DNA of 47,897 bases from Mycobacterium sp. 852013-50091_SCH5140682 (GCF_001665685.1 NZ_LZTB01000055.1:1-47897); one strand, 5' to 3'; counted from the stretch's first letter, positions 8,751 to 18,937 are shown. The notes: generated by a model from the sequence alone, not told the origin. Program-made: numbers and translations.

Positions 8751-8779
8751 GGTCCGCGAACGGCGGCGTGTCGCGGACC
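8751..8779 (-). terminator. Hairpin downstream of accD4
   Basis: GGTCCGCGA (8751-8759) pairs perfectly with TCGCGGACC (8771-8779) around an 11-base loop, 40 bases after the accD4 stop. There is no T-tract, which is common for mycobacterial terminators. It probably ends the fadD32-pks13-accD4 transcript. Confidence 0.5.
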
Positions 8780-8818
8780 CGCGCGTCTGCTCGCGGGGGA
8801 AAGGTGCGCCGCTGAAAA

Positions 8819-10372
8819 CTAGATCGGCAGCAAACCGTGCTTGCGCTGCACGCGGCCGTGCTTCTGCTTGTCGCGCAACAGGTGCAGCGACTTGCGCAGC
8901 AGCAGGCGGGTCTCGTGCGGCTGGATGACGGCGTCGATGAATCCGCGCTCGGCGGCGATCCACGGCGTGGCCATGTTCTCGTTGTAGCCCGCGATGAAGT
9001 CCGCGCGGATCTTCTGCACCTCGGGCGCAGTGGGATCCGGGAAACGCTTCACGAGCAGCTGCGCGGCACCCTCGGCGCCGATCACCGCGATACGTGCGGT
9101 CGGCCAGGCGAAGTTCAGGTCGGCCGAGAGCTGCTTGGAACCCATCACCGCGTAGGCGCCGCCGTAGGACTTGCGGATGGTGATGGTCACCTTCGGCACG
9201 TCGGCCTCGACGACGGCGTTGAGGAACCGGCCGCCGCGCTTGATGATGCCGCCCTTCTCCTGCTCGACGCCGGGAAGGAAGCCCGGGGTGTCGACCACGA
9301 AAACCAAAGGCAGGTTGTAGGAGTCGCAGAACCGGATGAATCCGGCAGCCTTGTCCGACGCCTCGTTGTCGATGGCACCGGACATGTGCATCGGCTGGTT
9401 GGCGATGACGCCGACCGGGTGCCCGTCGACGCGCGCGAACGCGGTGATCATCGCCTGCCCACGCTGCGCGGCCACGTCGAACACGTCGCCGTCGTCGAAG
9501 ATGCGCAGCAGGATCTCGTGCATGTCGTAGGCCGTGTTGTCGGCGTCGGGCACGATTGCGTCGAGCTCAAGGTCGTGCGGCGTGATCTCGGGTTCCATGC
9601 CGGGGTTGATGAGCGGCGGATCGTCAAAAGTGTTGGCGGGCAGGAAGCTCAGGTAGTCGCGCACGTACTGGAACGCCGCGGCCTCATCCTCGACCACCTG
9701 GTGGATGTTGCCGTAGCGGGCCTGCGCATCGGCGCCGCCCAGCTCGTCGAGCGTGACGTCTTCACCGGTGACGTCCTTGATGACGTCCGGGCCGGTCACG
9801 AACATGTAGCCCTGGTCCCGCACCGCGACCACAAGATCGGTCTGGATCGGCGAATACACCGCGCCGCCAGCGCATTTGCCGAGAATGATCGAGATCTCGG
9901 GCACCATGCCGCGCAGCAGTTCGTGGCGGCGGCCGAGTTCGGCATACCAGGCCAGCGAGGTCACGGCGTCCTGGATGCGGGCACCACCCGAGTCGTTGAT
10001 GCCGATCATCGGGCAGCCGACCATGGCCACCCACTCCATCAAGCGGGCCACCTTGCGGCCGAACATCTCGCCGACCGTGCCCTGGAACACCGTCTGGTCG
10101 TGGCTGAACACGCCGACCGGGCGGCCGTTGATGGTGCCGTGGCCGGTGACCACGCCGTCACCGAACAGTGCGTTCGGGTCACCAGGCGTCTTGCACAGGG
10201 CCCCGATCTCCAGAAAGCTGCCCGGATCGAGCAGGGCGTGGATGCGCGCACGGGCACTGGGGATGCCCTTCTTCTCGCGCTTGGCGATGGCCTTCTCACC
10301 ACCGGGTTCCTTGGCGACCTCAAGCTTCTCGCGGAGATCGGCCAGCAGTGCGGCCGTCGTCTTGTTCGTCAC
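8819..10372 (-). CDS. accD4: Acyl-CoA carboxylase carboxyltransferase subunit AccD4
   Basis: 517 residues, close to the roughly 520 of M. tuberculosis AccD4 (Rv3799c). It is the beta (carboxyltransferase) subunit of the carboxylase that converts the C24-C26 fatty acyl-CoA into the carboxyacyl-CoA extender used by Pks13. The crotonase-like fold shows the oxyanion glycine pairs in GKCAGGAVYSP and SYGGAYAVMGSK, and INDSGGARIQDAV in the N-terminal half. The biotinylated AccA3 and the small AccE5 partners are not in this window. Its GTG start overlaps the pks13 stop (GTGA, 4 bases), so translation is coupled with pks13. A hairpin follows the stop. Confidence 0.96.
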   Translation of the reverse strand: MTNKTTAALLADLREKLEVAKEPGGEKAIAKREKKGIPSARARIHALLDPGSFLEIGALCKTPGDPNALFGDGVVTGHGTINGRPVGVFSHDQTVFQGTVGEMFGRKVARLMEWVAMVGCPMIGINDSGGARIQDAVTSLAWYAELGRRHELLRGMVPEISIILGKCAGGAVYSPIQTDLVVAVRDQGYMFVTGPDVIKDVTGEDVTLDELGGADAQARYGNIHQVVEDEAAAFQYVRDYLSFLPANTFDDPPLINPGMEPEITPHDLELDAIVPDADNTAYDMHEILLRIFDDGDVFDVAAQRGQAMITAFARVDGHPVGVIANQPMHMSGAIDNEASDKAAGFIRFCDSYNLPLVFVVDTPGFLPGVEQEKGGIIKRGGRFLNAVVEADVPKVTITIRKSYGGAYAVMGSKQLSADLNFAWPTARIAVIGAEGAAQLLVKRFPDPTAPEVQKIRADFIAGYNENMATPWIAAERGFIDAVIQPHETRLLLRKSLHLLRDKQKHGRVQRKHGLLPI

Positions 10373-13300
10373 TTGCTCTCGCTCTCAGCTTCGATACGGT
10401 TGAGCGCCTCGCTCATGTGAGCACCCACTTTGGCAATGTACGGCTCGTCAATGGCCTGGATGTGCTCGCCCCCGATGGGCACGACCTCGAGATCCTTGAC
10501 GTATTCGCCCCAGCCGCCGTCGGGCTTGCGGGTCGCGTATGCGGGCTCGAACACGATGGCGTCATCGTGGTAGCGGTCGGCCAGGTAGAGCGTGACGTGC
10601 CCGTCGTAGGGCTGGACCTCGATGGTGGCCAGGGCGCGCTGATCTAGGTACGACGTGCGCTGATGCTCGATGATCCCGCCCGGGATCTGCACACCGCTGT
10701 CCTTGATCGCATCCAGAACGAACCTCACCTGGCCCTCGTCGTCGAGCTTCTCCAGCTCCTCGTAGGGGATGGCCGGGATCTCGACGTTGAACGTGCGCTC
10801 GGCGAACAGGGCGTAGCGGTCCCAGCGGGCCCGCATTCCTTCCTTACTCTGGTCGATCGGCTCACCCGGAAGCGCAAGGTCGATCAGCCCGACGTAACGC
10901 ACATCGGCACCGGCCCGCTTGAGCCCGATCGCACACGCGTAGGCCAGCGCCCCGCCCAGCGACCACCCCGCCAGCACGAAGGGACCCGAGTGCAGCTCCA
11001 TCAGCTTGGGCACGTACTCGGCCGCGCGCTCCTCGATGGAACCCTCGACCCGCTCGATGCCGTACACCGGGATGTCCGCGGGCAGGCGCTTCATGAGCGG
11101 CTCATAGACCACGGTGGATCCGCCGGCCGGGTGGAACACGAAGAGCGGCACGTGCGACGAGCCCTCTTTCGGTGCCCGCAGAGTACGGACGAACCCGTCG
11201 ACCACGCCCTCCTCGAGCTGGTCGCGCACGATCGTGGACAGCGCCTCGATGGTCGTGGCCGACTTGACGTCGTCGACGGTGATGGTGCCCTCAGCACGTT
11301 CGGACAGCCGCTCGGCCAGCTTGGTCGCCGTCGCGTCGTCGACCGCGGGCAGCTCGTTGAAGATGCCGCCCGGCGACTTGCCGGTGACGATCGCCCATGT
11401 CGCGAACGTGACGCGTTCTGCGGCGTCGCGCGGCGGCACGTCGGCGCCCAGCGCCTCGGTGACCGCCTCCTGGGTGAGCACCTTGGCAGCCGCCGCGGCA
11501 GCGGTGGCCTTGGAAGGGCCGGCAGGGCTTGCCGGACCCGACGGATCCGTGGGCGGCGGCGGCACAGCCGGTCCGCTCGGATCGGTGGGGGGAGCCGGGA
11601 TGGCCGCTTCTTCCTTCTCGGCCAACGGATGTCCAGACTCGGCCAGCTTGGCCTCGAGCTCGGCAACGGTCGACGCACCACCCAGTAGCTCGGACTGCTC
11701 GGCCGCGATCTCCTCGGCCGTCTTGCCCTTCTGGGACTCCGCGATCTGATCGACCTCGTCGCGGTGCTCGATCGCGTACTTGATGAGCTCCTCGACGTTG
11801 TAGAGGTTGGCATCCCGCACCGCGGTCAACTGAATCGGCGGCAGGTCGAAGTCGTACTCGACGCGGTTCTTGATCCGCACCGCCATCAGCGAGTCCAGAC
11901 CCAGCTCGATCAGCGGCACCTCCCACGGGAGATCCTCGGGCTCGTAACCCATTGCGGCGCCGACGATCGTGCCGAGCCGCTGCGCAACGGTCTCACCGGA
12001 CTCCGGCGACCACTTCTCGAAGCCGGCGCCCATGCCTGCGCCCTGGGTGAGGTGGTCCTGCAGAATTTCCGCATCATCCTCGGGCTCTTCGACCACGGCC
12101 GGCGCGGCCGAAACCTGCTCGGCCACAACGCCTGCGCCCACGGCGGTCGGCAGCGCCGTCGCCACACCACCGCGGGTGACGATCGCGTCGTAGACGAGCG
12201 TGAACGACTCCTCGATGCGGGCGTGCACCTGCACCGAGGCGCCGCCCGGGTGTCTCGTCAAGGTGGTGACGAGCCGCGATCCTTCGGCCGGCACCGCGCG
12301 CTGCTCGGATGCCGTCAGCTTGGCGTCCGGAAGCACCTGCGCGGCAGCGGATTTCACCAATGCGGCCAGGTCGATGGTGCCCTTCGGCACGAACTCCCAC
12401 ACGTGCTTGCCGTCAGGGGTCGCGACGTGGTTGCCCGGCATGACCGCGGAGCTGTCACCGGTGAAGTGCGCGTCGAGCCAGTGCTGCTTGCGCTTGAACC
12501 GCGTCGGCGGGATGTTGGCGAAGTCGAGCGCCCCGGCCAGACCTGTGGACTTGCGCGGGAACAGCGTCCGGATGTCCAGGTCGTGGCCATGCACGAACAG
12601 GTGCGCCATGGCCGTGACCATCGACGCGACCTCGTCCTGCTTGCGCGCCAGCGTCGGGATCAGCTGGGCGTCATGAAGCCCGGCGGTAGCCGTCGTCAAA
12701 CCAACCTGCATGAGCGCCACCGGATTCGGTGCGAGCTCCAGGAACGTGGTGTGCCCGTTATCGACGGCGTTGCGAATACCGTGCGTGAAGTAGACGCTGT
12801 GCCGCAACCCCTTCTTCCAGTAGTCCACATCGTGGATCGGCTCGGCGCCGGCCCGGATGAACTTGCCCTCGTGCACTGTCGAGAAGTAGCCCGTGGCCAG
12901 CGGATGCGGTTCGATGCCCTGGATTTCGGCGGAGAGCTCGCCGAGCAGCGGGTCCATCTGCTGGGTGTGGCTCGCGCCCTTGGTCTGGAGCTTGCGGGCG
13001 AACTTGCCCTCTGATTCCGCACGGGCGATGATCGCGTCGACCTGCTCCGGCGGGCCGCCGATGACGGTTTGGGTCGGGGCGGCGTAAACACACACCTCAA
13101 GGCCCGGGAAGTCGGCGAAGACGGTCTTGATCTCGTCTGCCGAGTACTCCACGAGCGCCATGAGCCGGATGTATTCGCCGAACAGCATGGCCTCGCCCTC
13201 GCCCATGAGGTGCGCGCGCGAGCAGATGGTCCGGGTGGCGTCGGCCAGCGACAGACCGCCGGAGAAGTAGGCGGCGGCCGCTTCACCGAGCGACTGCCCC

Positions 13301-15750
13301 ACCACCGCACCGGGTTTGGCGCCGTGCGCCTTGAGGAACTCGCCAAGCGCGATCTGGATGGCGAAGATCACCGTCTGGACCACTTCGATGGGGTATTCGC
13401 AGGTCTCGTTGGTGTAGTCGATCGCGTCGTCGAGGATCAGTTCGACGACCGAATAGCCACGCTCGTCCTGGATGTGGGCGTCGACCTTGTTGATCCACTC
13501 GGCGAAGACCGGCTCGCGCAGGTACAGCTCTTTGCCCATCTTGCGGTGCTGCGCACCGAAACCGGCCAGCACCCACACCGGCCCGTTCGTGACGGGCCCA
13601 TCGGCGGTGATCACGCTCGGGTGCTGCTTGCCGTCGGCGATCGCGCGCAGGCCCTTGATGGCCTCGTCGTGATCGTGTGCGAGGACGATCGCGCGGGACC
13701 GGCCGTGGTTGCGCCGCGACAGCGAGCGTCCGATCGATTCGAGCGAGGACGCCCGGCCCTCTTCGCTATCGATCCAGTCCGCCAACTCGGCCGCCGCGGC
13801 CTTCTTGCGGGACGTCAGGAACGCCGAGATCGCCAGGGGCACAAGCTTCTTGGTGGGCTCGGCCGCTTCTGCAGCCGCCAGCTCCTCGCGTGCCTTCTCG
13901 ATCAGGCGCTTGGCCTCGTCGGTCAGGCCCGGCAGTTCGTGCGTGGCCTCGTCGTAGGCCGGGTATTCATCAGCCTCGGGCTCGTCGTGAATGAACTCGC
14001 CGTACTCGTCCATCCGCACCCCGCCGACATACACCGCGTTGGCGTCGTCGGAAGCCGACTTGTCCTCTACGGCTTCGGGTTCCGGCTCGGGCTCGACGAG
14101 ATCCGACGGCAGCACCTCACGCAGCACCAGGTGCGCGTTGGCGCCACCGAAGCCGAAGCCCGAGACGCCGGTGATGGCGTGTCCGCTGTAGCGCGGCCAG
14201 TCCGACACGGTGTCGTTGACCTTGAGGTGTTCCTTGTCGAAGTCGATGTACGGGTTCGGGCCCGCATAGTTGATGGACGGCGGGATCTTGTCGTTGGCCA
14301 GCGCCAGCGTCATCTTCGCCAGGCTCGCCGCACCCGCGGCCGATTCCAGGTGTCCCACATTGGATTTCACCGCACCCAGCAGGGCAGGCTTGTCGGCTTC
14401 GCGGCCCCGGCCGACCACGCGGCCCAGCGCGTCGGCCTCGATGGGGTCACCGAGGATGGTTCCGGTGCCGTGTGCCTCGATGTAGTCGACGCTGCGCGGG
14501 TTGACCCCGGCGTCCTTGTAGGCCCGGCGCAGAACCTCTTCCTGCGCATCGGGATTCGGGGCGAGCAGACCGTTGGACCGGCCGTCGTGGTTGATCGCGC
14601 TGCCCGCGATGACCGCCAGGATCTGGTCACCGTCGCGGCGCGCGTCGGACACCCGCTTGAGCACCAGCATGCCGCCGCCCTCGGACCGGGCGTATCCATC
14701 GGCGTCCGACGAGAACGACTTGATGCGCCCATCGGAGGCGAGCACGCCACCGACCTCATCGAAACCGATTGTCACCAACGGGGTGATCAGCGCGTTGACA
14801 CCGCCGACGATGGCCACATCGGCCTCGCCCGACCGCAGCGCCTGCACACCGTGGTGCGCGGCGACCAATGAGCTCGAGCACGCGGTGTCGACGGACACCG
14901 ACGGACCGCGGAAATCGTAGAAGTACGAAACCCGGTTGGCGATGATCGCGGTCTGGTTGCCGGTGATGGCGTAGGGGTGCGTGACCGTGGGATCGGCCAG
15001 AGACAGGTAGGAGTAGTCGTTGTTGGAGCTGCCGATGTATACCGCGACGCTGCCGCCACGCAGGCTCGACGCCGGAATCCTGGCGTGCTCCAAGGCTTCC
15101 CATGTCAGCTCCAGCGCCATGCGCTGCTGCGGGTCGATGTTGTCGGCTTCCATCTTCGACAGCGCGAAGAACTCGGAGTCGAAACCCTTGATGTCGGAGA
15201 GATAGCCGCCGCGGGTACGGGCTTTGGCCACGCGTTCGGCGATGCGCGGCTCGGCGAGGAACTCCTCCCACCGCCCCTCGGGCAGGTCGGTGACGCAGTC
15301 CTTCCCTGCCAACAGGGCGTCCCACATCTCGTCGGGCGTGTTCAGATCACCCGGAAAGCGGGTCGCCACACCGACAATCGCGATGTCCTCGACGCCGCGG
15401 TCCCGCGACCAGTCCTCGTCGCCGAGGTTCTCAGGCTCGGGCTCGCCCTCGATGATCACGGTGGCCAGCGACTCGATGGTCGGATGCCGGAACAGCACCG
15501 TGGCCGTCAGCGTGACGCCGGTGAGATCCTCGATATCGCTGGCCATCGCCACCGCGTCACGCGAGGACAGGCCGAGCTCGATCAACGGCGTGGTCTCATC
15601 GATCACGTCGGCCGACTGACCTGTCGCAGAGGCCACCGCTTTACGCAGCCACTCGCGCATCTCCGCGACGGTCAGATCCGGACGCGGCGCCGACGCCGCG
15701 GCGGGCTCGGTGCCGTCTGGAGGATTCGAATTGCTTTGTGTTTCATCCAT
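10369..15750 (-). CDS. pks13: Polyketide synthase Pks13, mycolic acid condensase
   Basis: 1793 residues (M. tuberculosis Rv3800c has 1733). It condenses the FadD32-delivered meromycoloyl chain with the carboxyacyl extender to give the alpha-alkyl beta-keto acid precursor of mycolic acid. Visible domains are: N-terminal ACP with the phosphopantetheine serine in GLSS (S63); ketosynthase with C291 in VDTACSSS and H427/H467; acyltransferase with S820 in GQSLGE; second ACP with S1287 in GLDSLM; and a C-terminal thioesterase with S1597 in GWSLGG, D1624 and H1763. All catalytic residues are present. The extra length lies mainly in the acidic linker at about 550-630 and the Pro/Ala linker at about 1380-1420. 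AGGTGAC precedes the ATG. It lies 59 bases after fadD32. Confidence 0.98.
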   Translation of the reverse strand: MDETQSNSNPPDGTEPAAASAPRPDLTVAEMREWLRKAVASATGQSADVIDETTPLIELGLSSRDAVAMASDIEDLTGVTLTATVLFRHPTIESLATVIIEGEPEPENLGDEDWSRDRGVEDIAIVGVATRFPGDLNTPDEMWDALLAGKDCVTDLPEGRWEEFLAEPRIAERVAKARTRGGYLSDIKGFDSEFFALSKMEADNIDPQQRMALELTWEALEHARIPASSLRGGSVAVYIGSSNNDYSYLSLADPTVTHPYAITGNQTAIIANRVSYFYDFRGPSVSVDTACSSSLVAAHHGVQALRSGEADVAIVGGVNALITPLVTIGFDEVGGVLASDGRIKSFSSDADGYARSEGGGMLVLKRVSDARRDGDQILAVIAGSAINHDGRSNGLLAPNPDAQEEVLRRAYKDAGVNPRSVDYIEAHGTGTILGDPIEADALGRVVGRGREADKPALLGAVKSNVGHLESAAGAASLAKMTLALANDKIPPSINYAGPNPYIDFDKEHLKVNDTVSDWPRYSGHAITGVSGFGFGGANAHLVLREVLPSDLVEPEPEPEAVEDKSASDDANAVYVGGVRMDEYGEFIHDEPEADEYPAYDEATHELPGLTDEAKRLIEKAREELAAAEAAEPTKKLVPLAISAFLTSRKKAAAAELADWIDSEEGRASSLESIGRSLSRRNHGRSRAIVLAHDHDEAIKGLRAIADGKQHPSVITADGPVTNGPVWVLAGFGAQHRKMGKELYLREPVFAEWINKVDAHIQDERGYSVVELILDDAIDYTNETCEYPIEVVQTVIFAIQIALGEFLKAHGAKPGAVVGQSLGEAAAAYFSGGLSLADATRTICSRAHLMGEGEAMLFGEYIRLMALVEYSADEIKTVFADFPGLEVCVYAAPTQTVIGGPPEQVDAIIARAESEGKFARKLQTKGASHTQQMDPLLGELSAEIQGIEPHPLATGYFSTVHEGKFIRAGAEPIHDVDYWKKGLRHSVYFTHGIRNAVDNGHTTFLELAPNPVALMQVGLTTATAGLHDAQLIPTLARKQDEVASMVTAMAHLFVHGHDLDIRTLFPRKSTGLAGALDFANIPPTRFKRKQHWLDAHFTGDSSAVMPGNHVATPDGKHVWEFVPKGTIDLAALVKSAAAQVLPDAKLTASEQRAVPAEGSRLVTTLTRHPGGASVQVHARIEESFTLVYDAIVTRGGVATALPTAVGAGVVAEQVSAAPAVVEEPEDDAEILQDHLTQGAGMGAGFEKWSPESGETVAQRLGTIVGAAMGYEPEDLPWEVPLIELGLDSLMAVRIKNRVEYDFDLPPIQLTAVRDANLYNVEELIKYAIEHRDEVDQIAESQKGKTAEEIAAEQSELLGGASTVAELEAKLAESGHPLAEKEEAAIPAPPTDPSGPAVPPPPTDPSGPASPAGPSKATAAAAAAKVLTQEAVTEALGADVPPRDAAERVTFATWAIVTGKSPGGIFNELPAVDDATATKLAERLSERAEGTITVDDVKSATTIEALSTIVRDQLEEGVVDGFVRTLRAPKEGSSHVPLFVFHPAGGSTVVYEPLMKRLPADIPVYGIERVEGSIEERAAEYVPKLMELHSGPFVLAGWSLGGALAYACAIGLKRAGADVRYVGLIDLALPGEPIDQSKEGMRARWDRYALFAERTFNVEIPAIPYEELEKLDDEGQVRFVLDAIKDSGVQIPGGIIEHQRTSYLDQRALATIEVQPYDGHVTLYLADRYHDDAIVFEPAYATRKPDGGWGEYVKDLEVVPIGGEHIQAIDEPYIAKVGAHMSEALNRIEAESESK

Positions 15751-15809
15751 AGTCAGGTCACCTTCGTCTAAGACCGGCCGCCAGGCGGGGCCATGTCGTT
15801 CGGCCTGGA

Positions 15810-17702
15810 TCAGTCCGTCTCGTCGGGGAAAGCGTTCGCGATCTTGCCGCTGCGCAGGCTGCCGTCCAGGTAGGCGGCGCGGCAGGCCCGGCGGCCGATC
15901 TTGCCGCTGGAGGTACGCGGGATGGCACCGGCGGCGGTCAGCAACACGTCGCGGACGGTGACGCCGTGCCGCACCGCGATGGCGGCGCGGATGTCGTCGG
16001 AGATGGGGCCGACCTCCAGCTTGTGGGCGCCGGGCGCGCGCTCGGCCACGATCACGAGCTGTTCGGAGGTGTCGTCTGCGTCGCGCTTGATGCCGGCGTG
16101 GGCATTCTCGAAGACCTCGTCGGGCAGCTGGTTGGCCGGCACCGAGAAGGCCGCGACGTACCCGGTGCGCAGTGCCTTGCTGGCCTCCTGCGCCGAGTAC
16201 TCCAGGTCCTGCGGGTAGTGGTTGCGGCCGTCGATGATGACCAGATCCTTCACGCGGCCGGTGATGTAGAGGTCACCGTCGTAGAAGGCGCCGTAGTCAC
16301 CGGTGCGCACCCAGGTGGCGTCGTCCGCCGCGCCTTCGGCGTGCGACGGGCTGGTGCGCGACTTGAGGATGTTCTGGAAAGTCTCCGCAGTCTCTTCCGT
16401 CTTGCCCCAGTAACCGGTGCCCATGTTCTGGCCGCTGATCCAGATCTCGCCGACCTGGCCGTCGGGCAACTCGGTCGCACTCTCTGCGTCGACGATGACC
16501 GCCCACTCGGCAATGCCGACCTTGCCCGCCGAAGCCTGGGCCACGGCCTTGGGCGAATCCGCTGCCACCTCGACGATGCGACCGGTGTTCAGCTCGTCGC
16601 GGTCGACGGTGATGATCTTCGGCTCTTCTGCGGCCGGGGTGGTCGACACGAACAGCGTGGCCTCGGCCAGTCCGTACGACGGCTTGATGGCCTTGGGGGG
16701 AAAGCCGAACGGCCCGAACGCCTCGTTGAACCGGCGCACGGTCGCCGCCGAGATCGGCTCACTGCCGTTGAGCACGGCCTTGACGTTGGAGAGGTCGAGT
16801 GGCTCCGAGCCCTCCTTGGGCACGCCGCGGGCTGCCGCATGGTCGAACGCGAAGTTAGGGGCCACCGAGATGGTGCCGCCGGTGTCACCCTCCTTGCGGG
16901 CGAGCTCCCGGATCCAGCGTTCGGGACGACGCACGAAGGCAGCAGGCGTCATGAAGGTGAAGTAGTAGCCGATCATCGGGGCGATCAAGGCGGTGATGAG
17001 ACCCATGTCGTGGAAGAACGGCAGCCAGGACAGGCCTCGGTCGCCCTCGTCGCCTTCCAGCCCCTCGACGACCTGCACCACGTTGGTGGCCAGGTTGAGG
17101 TGGGTGATCTGCACGCCGGTGGGGATGCGGGTGGAGCCCGAGGTGTACTGCAGGTACGCGATGGTGGTCTCGTCGGGCTGATCCGGCTTGATCCACGTGG
17201 CCGCGACGTCATCCGGGACCGCGTCGACGGCGATCACGCGCGGCCGCTGGTTGGCGGGCCGGCTGCGGAAGAACTTGCGCACGCCCTCGGCCGCTTCGGT
17301 GGTGGTCAGGATCGCCGACGGGTGGCAGTTGTCCAGCACCGCGTGCAGGCGGCCGACATGGCCCGGCTCGGACGGGTCGAACAGCGGTACCGCGATGCGG
17401 CCCGCGTAGAGCGCGCCGAAGAAGGCGACGAGGTAGTCGAGGTTCTGCGGGCACAGGATCGCGACGCGGTCACCAGGCTGGGTGACCTGCTGCAACCGCG
17501 CGGCGACGGCCTTGTTGCGGGCACTGAACTGCGCCCACGTCAGGTCGCGGGCGACGCCGTCACGTTCGGTGGAGAAGTCGAGAAACCGGTAGGCGAGCTT
17601 GTCGCCGCGCACCCTGGCCCAGCGCTCGACGTGTTCAACGATGCTGGCGCCGTCAGGAAACTTGATCTGTCCGTCCTTGATGAACGGATTGTGGAACGGC
17701 AT
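15810..17702 (-). CDS. fadD32: Long-chain fatty acid-AMP ligase FadD32
   Basis: 630 residues (637 in M. tuberculosis Rv3801c). It adenylates the meromycolic acid and loads it on the N-terminal ACP of Pks13. The ATP-binding motif is YTSGSTRIPTG (residues 186-196). The C-terminal hinge is TGDYGAFYDGDLYITGRVKD, followed by DGRNHYPQDLE, which is diagnostic for the FAAL family rather than CoA ligases. It is the first gene of the fadD32-pks13-accD4 operon. The 216-base gap upstream, before the cutinase-like gene, holds AT-rich inverted repeats that may be its control region. Confidence 0.97.
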   Translation of the reverse strand: MPFHNPFIKDGQIKFPDGASIVEHVERWARVRGDKLAYRFLDFSTERDGVARDLTWAQFSARNKAVAARLQQVTQPGDRVAILCPQNLDYLVAFFGALYAGRIAVPLFDPSEPGHVGRLHAVLDNCHPSAILTTTEAAEGVRKFFRSRPANQRPRVIAVDAVPDDVAATWIKPDQPDETTIAYLQYTSGSTRIPTGVQITHLNLATNVVQVVEGLEGDEGDRGLSWLPFFHDMGLITALIAPMIGYYFTFMTPAAFVRRPERWIRELARKEGDTGGTISVAPNFAFDHAAARGVPKEGSEPLDLSNVKAVLNGSEPISAATVRRFNEAFGPFGFPPKAIKPSYGLAEATLFVSTTPAAEEPKIITVDRDELNTGRIVEVAADSPKAVAQASAGKVGIAEWAVIVDAESATELPDGQVGEIWISGQNMGTGYWGKTEETAETFQNILKSRTSPSHAEGAADDATWVRTGDYGAFYDGDLYITGRVKDLVIIDGRNHYPQDLEYSAQEASKALRTGYVAAFSVPANQLPDEVFENAHAGIKRDADDTSEQLVIVAERAPGAHKLEVGPISDDIRAAIAVRHGVTVRDVLLTAAGAIPRTSSGKIGRRACRAAYLDGSLRSGKIANAFPDETD

Positions 17703-17841
17703 ATCTCTTCTCCTGTCAGAGCCGCACTCGTCGTGAAGCCTGTTATCGCACGTCGTTCACGGTGCGCCTCAGCCAGTCCACCGACCGCGCGTACCCAAAC
17801 CCCGCAAATCGTACGCGTGATCGGACCCGGCACTCACCTAC

Positions 17842-17871
17842 GTAAGCCCTTACTTTTCTCTTAATATTAAG
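17842..17871. promoter_or_regulatory. Two adjacent inverted repeats upstream of fadD32
   Basis: GTAAGCCCTTAC (17842-17853, arms GTAAG/CTTAC) and the perfect 12-base palindrome CTTAATATTAAG (17860-17871) lie six bases apart, about 140-170 bases before the fadD32 start on the minus strand. The patch is strikingly AT-rich for this genome. It could be an operator or contain a promoter -10 region for the mycolate operon. I know of no regulator with this exact site. Confidence 0.45.
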
Positions 17872-17918
17872 GGAGTCGAGCGGTCCCATCCAAATCCGGC
17901 GCGCGCGTGGCCAAACCG

Positions 17919-18929
17919 TTATCCATGTGCCGGATGCGGCGCGTTCTCGATGAGGTTCTGCGCCCACGCCAGCGTCCACTGCGTGGCCGTCTGACCATTG
18001 AGAACCCAGAACTGCGGAGTGTTGTAGAGGGCGTGGACCGGGCCGGCGGCGCTACCCGACAGGGTTTCCAGCGTGGCAGGCAGGTTGACGATCGAGAACG
18101 CCTCCTGCGGAGCCGAACAGATCAGGTCACCGGTGCCACAGATCTCATTGGCGCGGTCGTTGAGGGCGCCGAACCCGCCCGGACGCGGTCCCGTCATCGT
18201 CAAACCCAGCGCCGACAGCGTCGGCACCTCGTGCAAGGTCACTTCGGCGCCCTGGCCGACGGGGTTGGGTCCGACGTCGTTACCCACACCCATCTGCCGG
18301 CGTCCGTCGGCGATCAACGTCACCCCGAGCACCAGGTCCTCGTCCACCGGACCGCGGCCGTTGCCGATGTCGCTGGCGATGTCGCCGCCGATCACCGCGC
18401 CCTGCGAGAAGCCCATGATCACGTAGCTGGTCAGCGGGCAGCGGTTGTTCATGTCCGTCAGCGCCTTCACCGCGGCGCGGGTGCCCTCGGCCCGGCTGTC
18501 GTTGTAAGACATCTGCTTGTCCGCGGCGAACGGATTGTGGAACTGCGCGGTGTAGGGAACCGTGTAGATCTCCATCCGCGAGTTGTCGAACTGGGCCCGC
18601 AGCGGGTTGGTCACGTTGAGCAGCAACGCCAGCGGGAACTGCACCGGGTTGGCCGGGTCCAGCTGCACCGAGGACTCCCAGGTGCCGGGGATCGACAGCA
18701 CGAAGACATCCGGGCAGTCGGCGCTCTGGAACGCCGGGCGAGGCTTACGCGTCGTCGGCGGCACCTGCACCCCGGGCGACGGCTGGGCACTGGGCGGGGC
18801 CGACGGCGTCTCCGGCCTGCGCATCACGATCACCACGATCGCCACCACGAGCACCACGACAAGTGCCATCGCACCGGCAGCGATGAGGGCCAGGATGCGA
18901 TGCCGCTTCCGTCGAGAATTTTTCGCCAT
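17919..18929 (-). CDS. culp6: Cutinase-like phospholipase/thioesterase of the envelope (Rv3802c homologue)
   Basis: 336 residues. A positively charged N-terminus (AKNSRRKRHR) is followed by one hydrophobic segment (residues 12-36), then a Pro/Ser-rich linker and a cutinase alpha/beta-hydrolase domain. The nucleophile is S175 in GFSQG, with D268 and H299 completing the triad; these are the same residue numbers I recall for M. tuberculosis Rv3802c. The enzyme is an essential phospholipase A/thioesterase anchored at the outer face of the membrane and linked to mycolate metabolism. AGGAGAC precedes the ATG. It starts 8 bases after the lipoprotein stop, so the two are co-transcribed. Confidence 0.93.
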   Translation of the reverse strand: MAKNSRRKRHRILALIAAGAMALVVVLVVAIVVIVMRRPETPSAPPSAQPSPGVQVPPTTRKPRPAFQSADCPDVFVLSIPGTWESSVQLDPANPVQFPLALLLNVTNPLRAQFDNSRMEIYTVPYTAQFHNPFAADKQMSYNDSRAEGTRAAVKALTDMNNRCPLTSYVIMGFSQGAVIGGDIASDIGNGRGPVDEDLVLGVTLIADGRRQMGVGNDVGPNPVGQGAEVTLHEVPTLSALGLTMTGPRPGGFGALNDRANEICGTGDLICSAPQEAFSIVNLPATLETLSGSAAGPVHALYNTPQFWVLNGQTATQWTLAWAQNLIENAPHPAHG

Positions 18930-18937
18930 GTCTCCTG

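Noticed and set aside
8837..10420. 527-codon plus-strand open frame opposite accD4
   Set aside because: Antisense shadow caused by high GC; its His/Arg/Gly/Asp-rich translation matches no family, whereas the minus strand encodes a complete AccD4.
13069..14871. 600-codon plus-strand open frame inside pks13
   Set aside because: Antisense shadow of the ketosynthase and acyltransferase regions; no ribosome site or recognisable motif.
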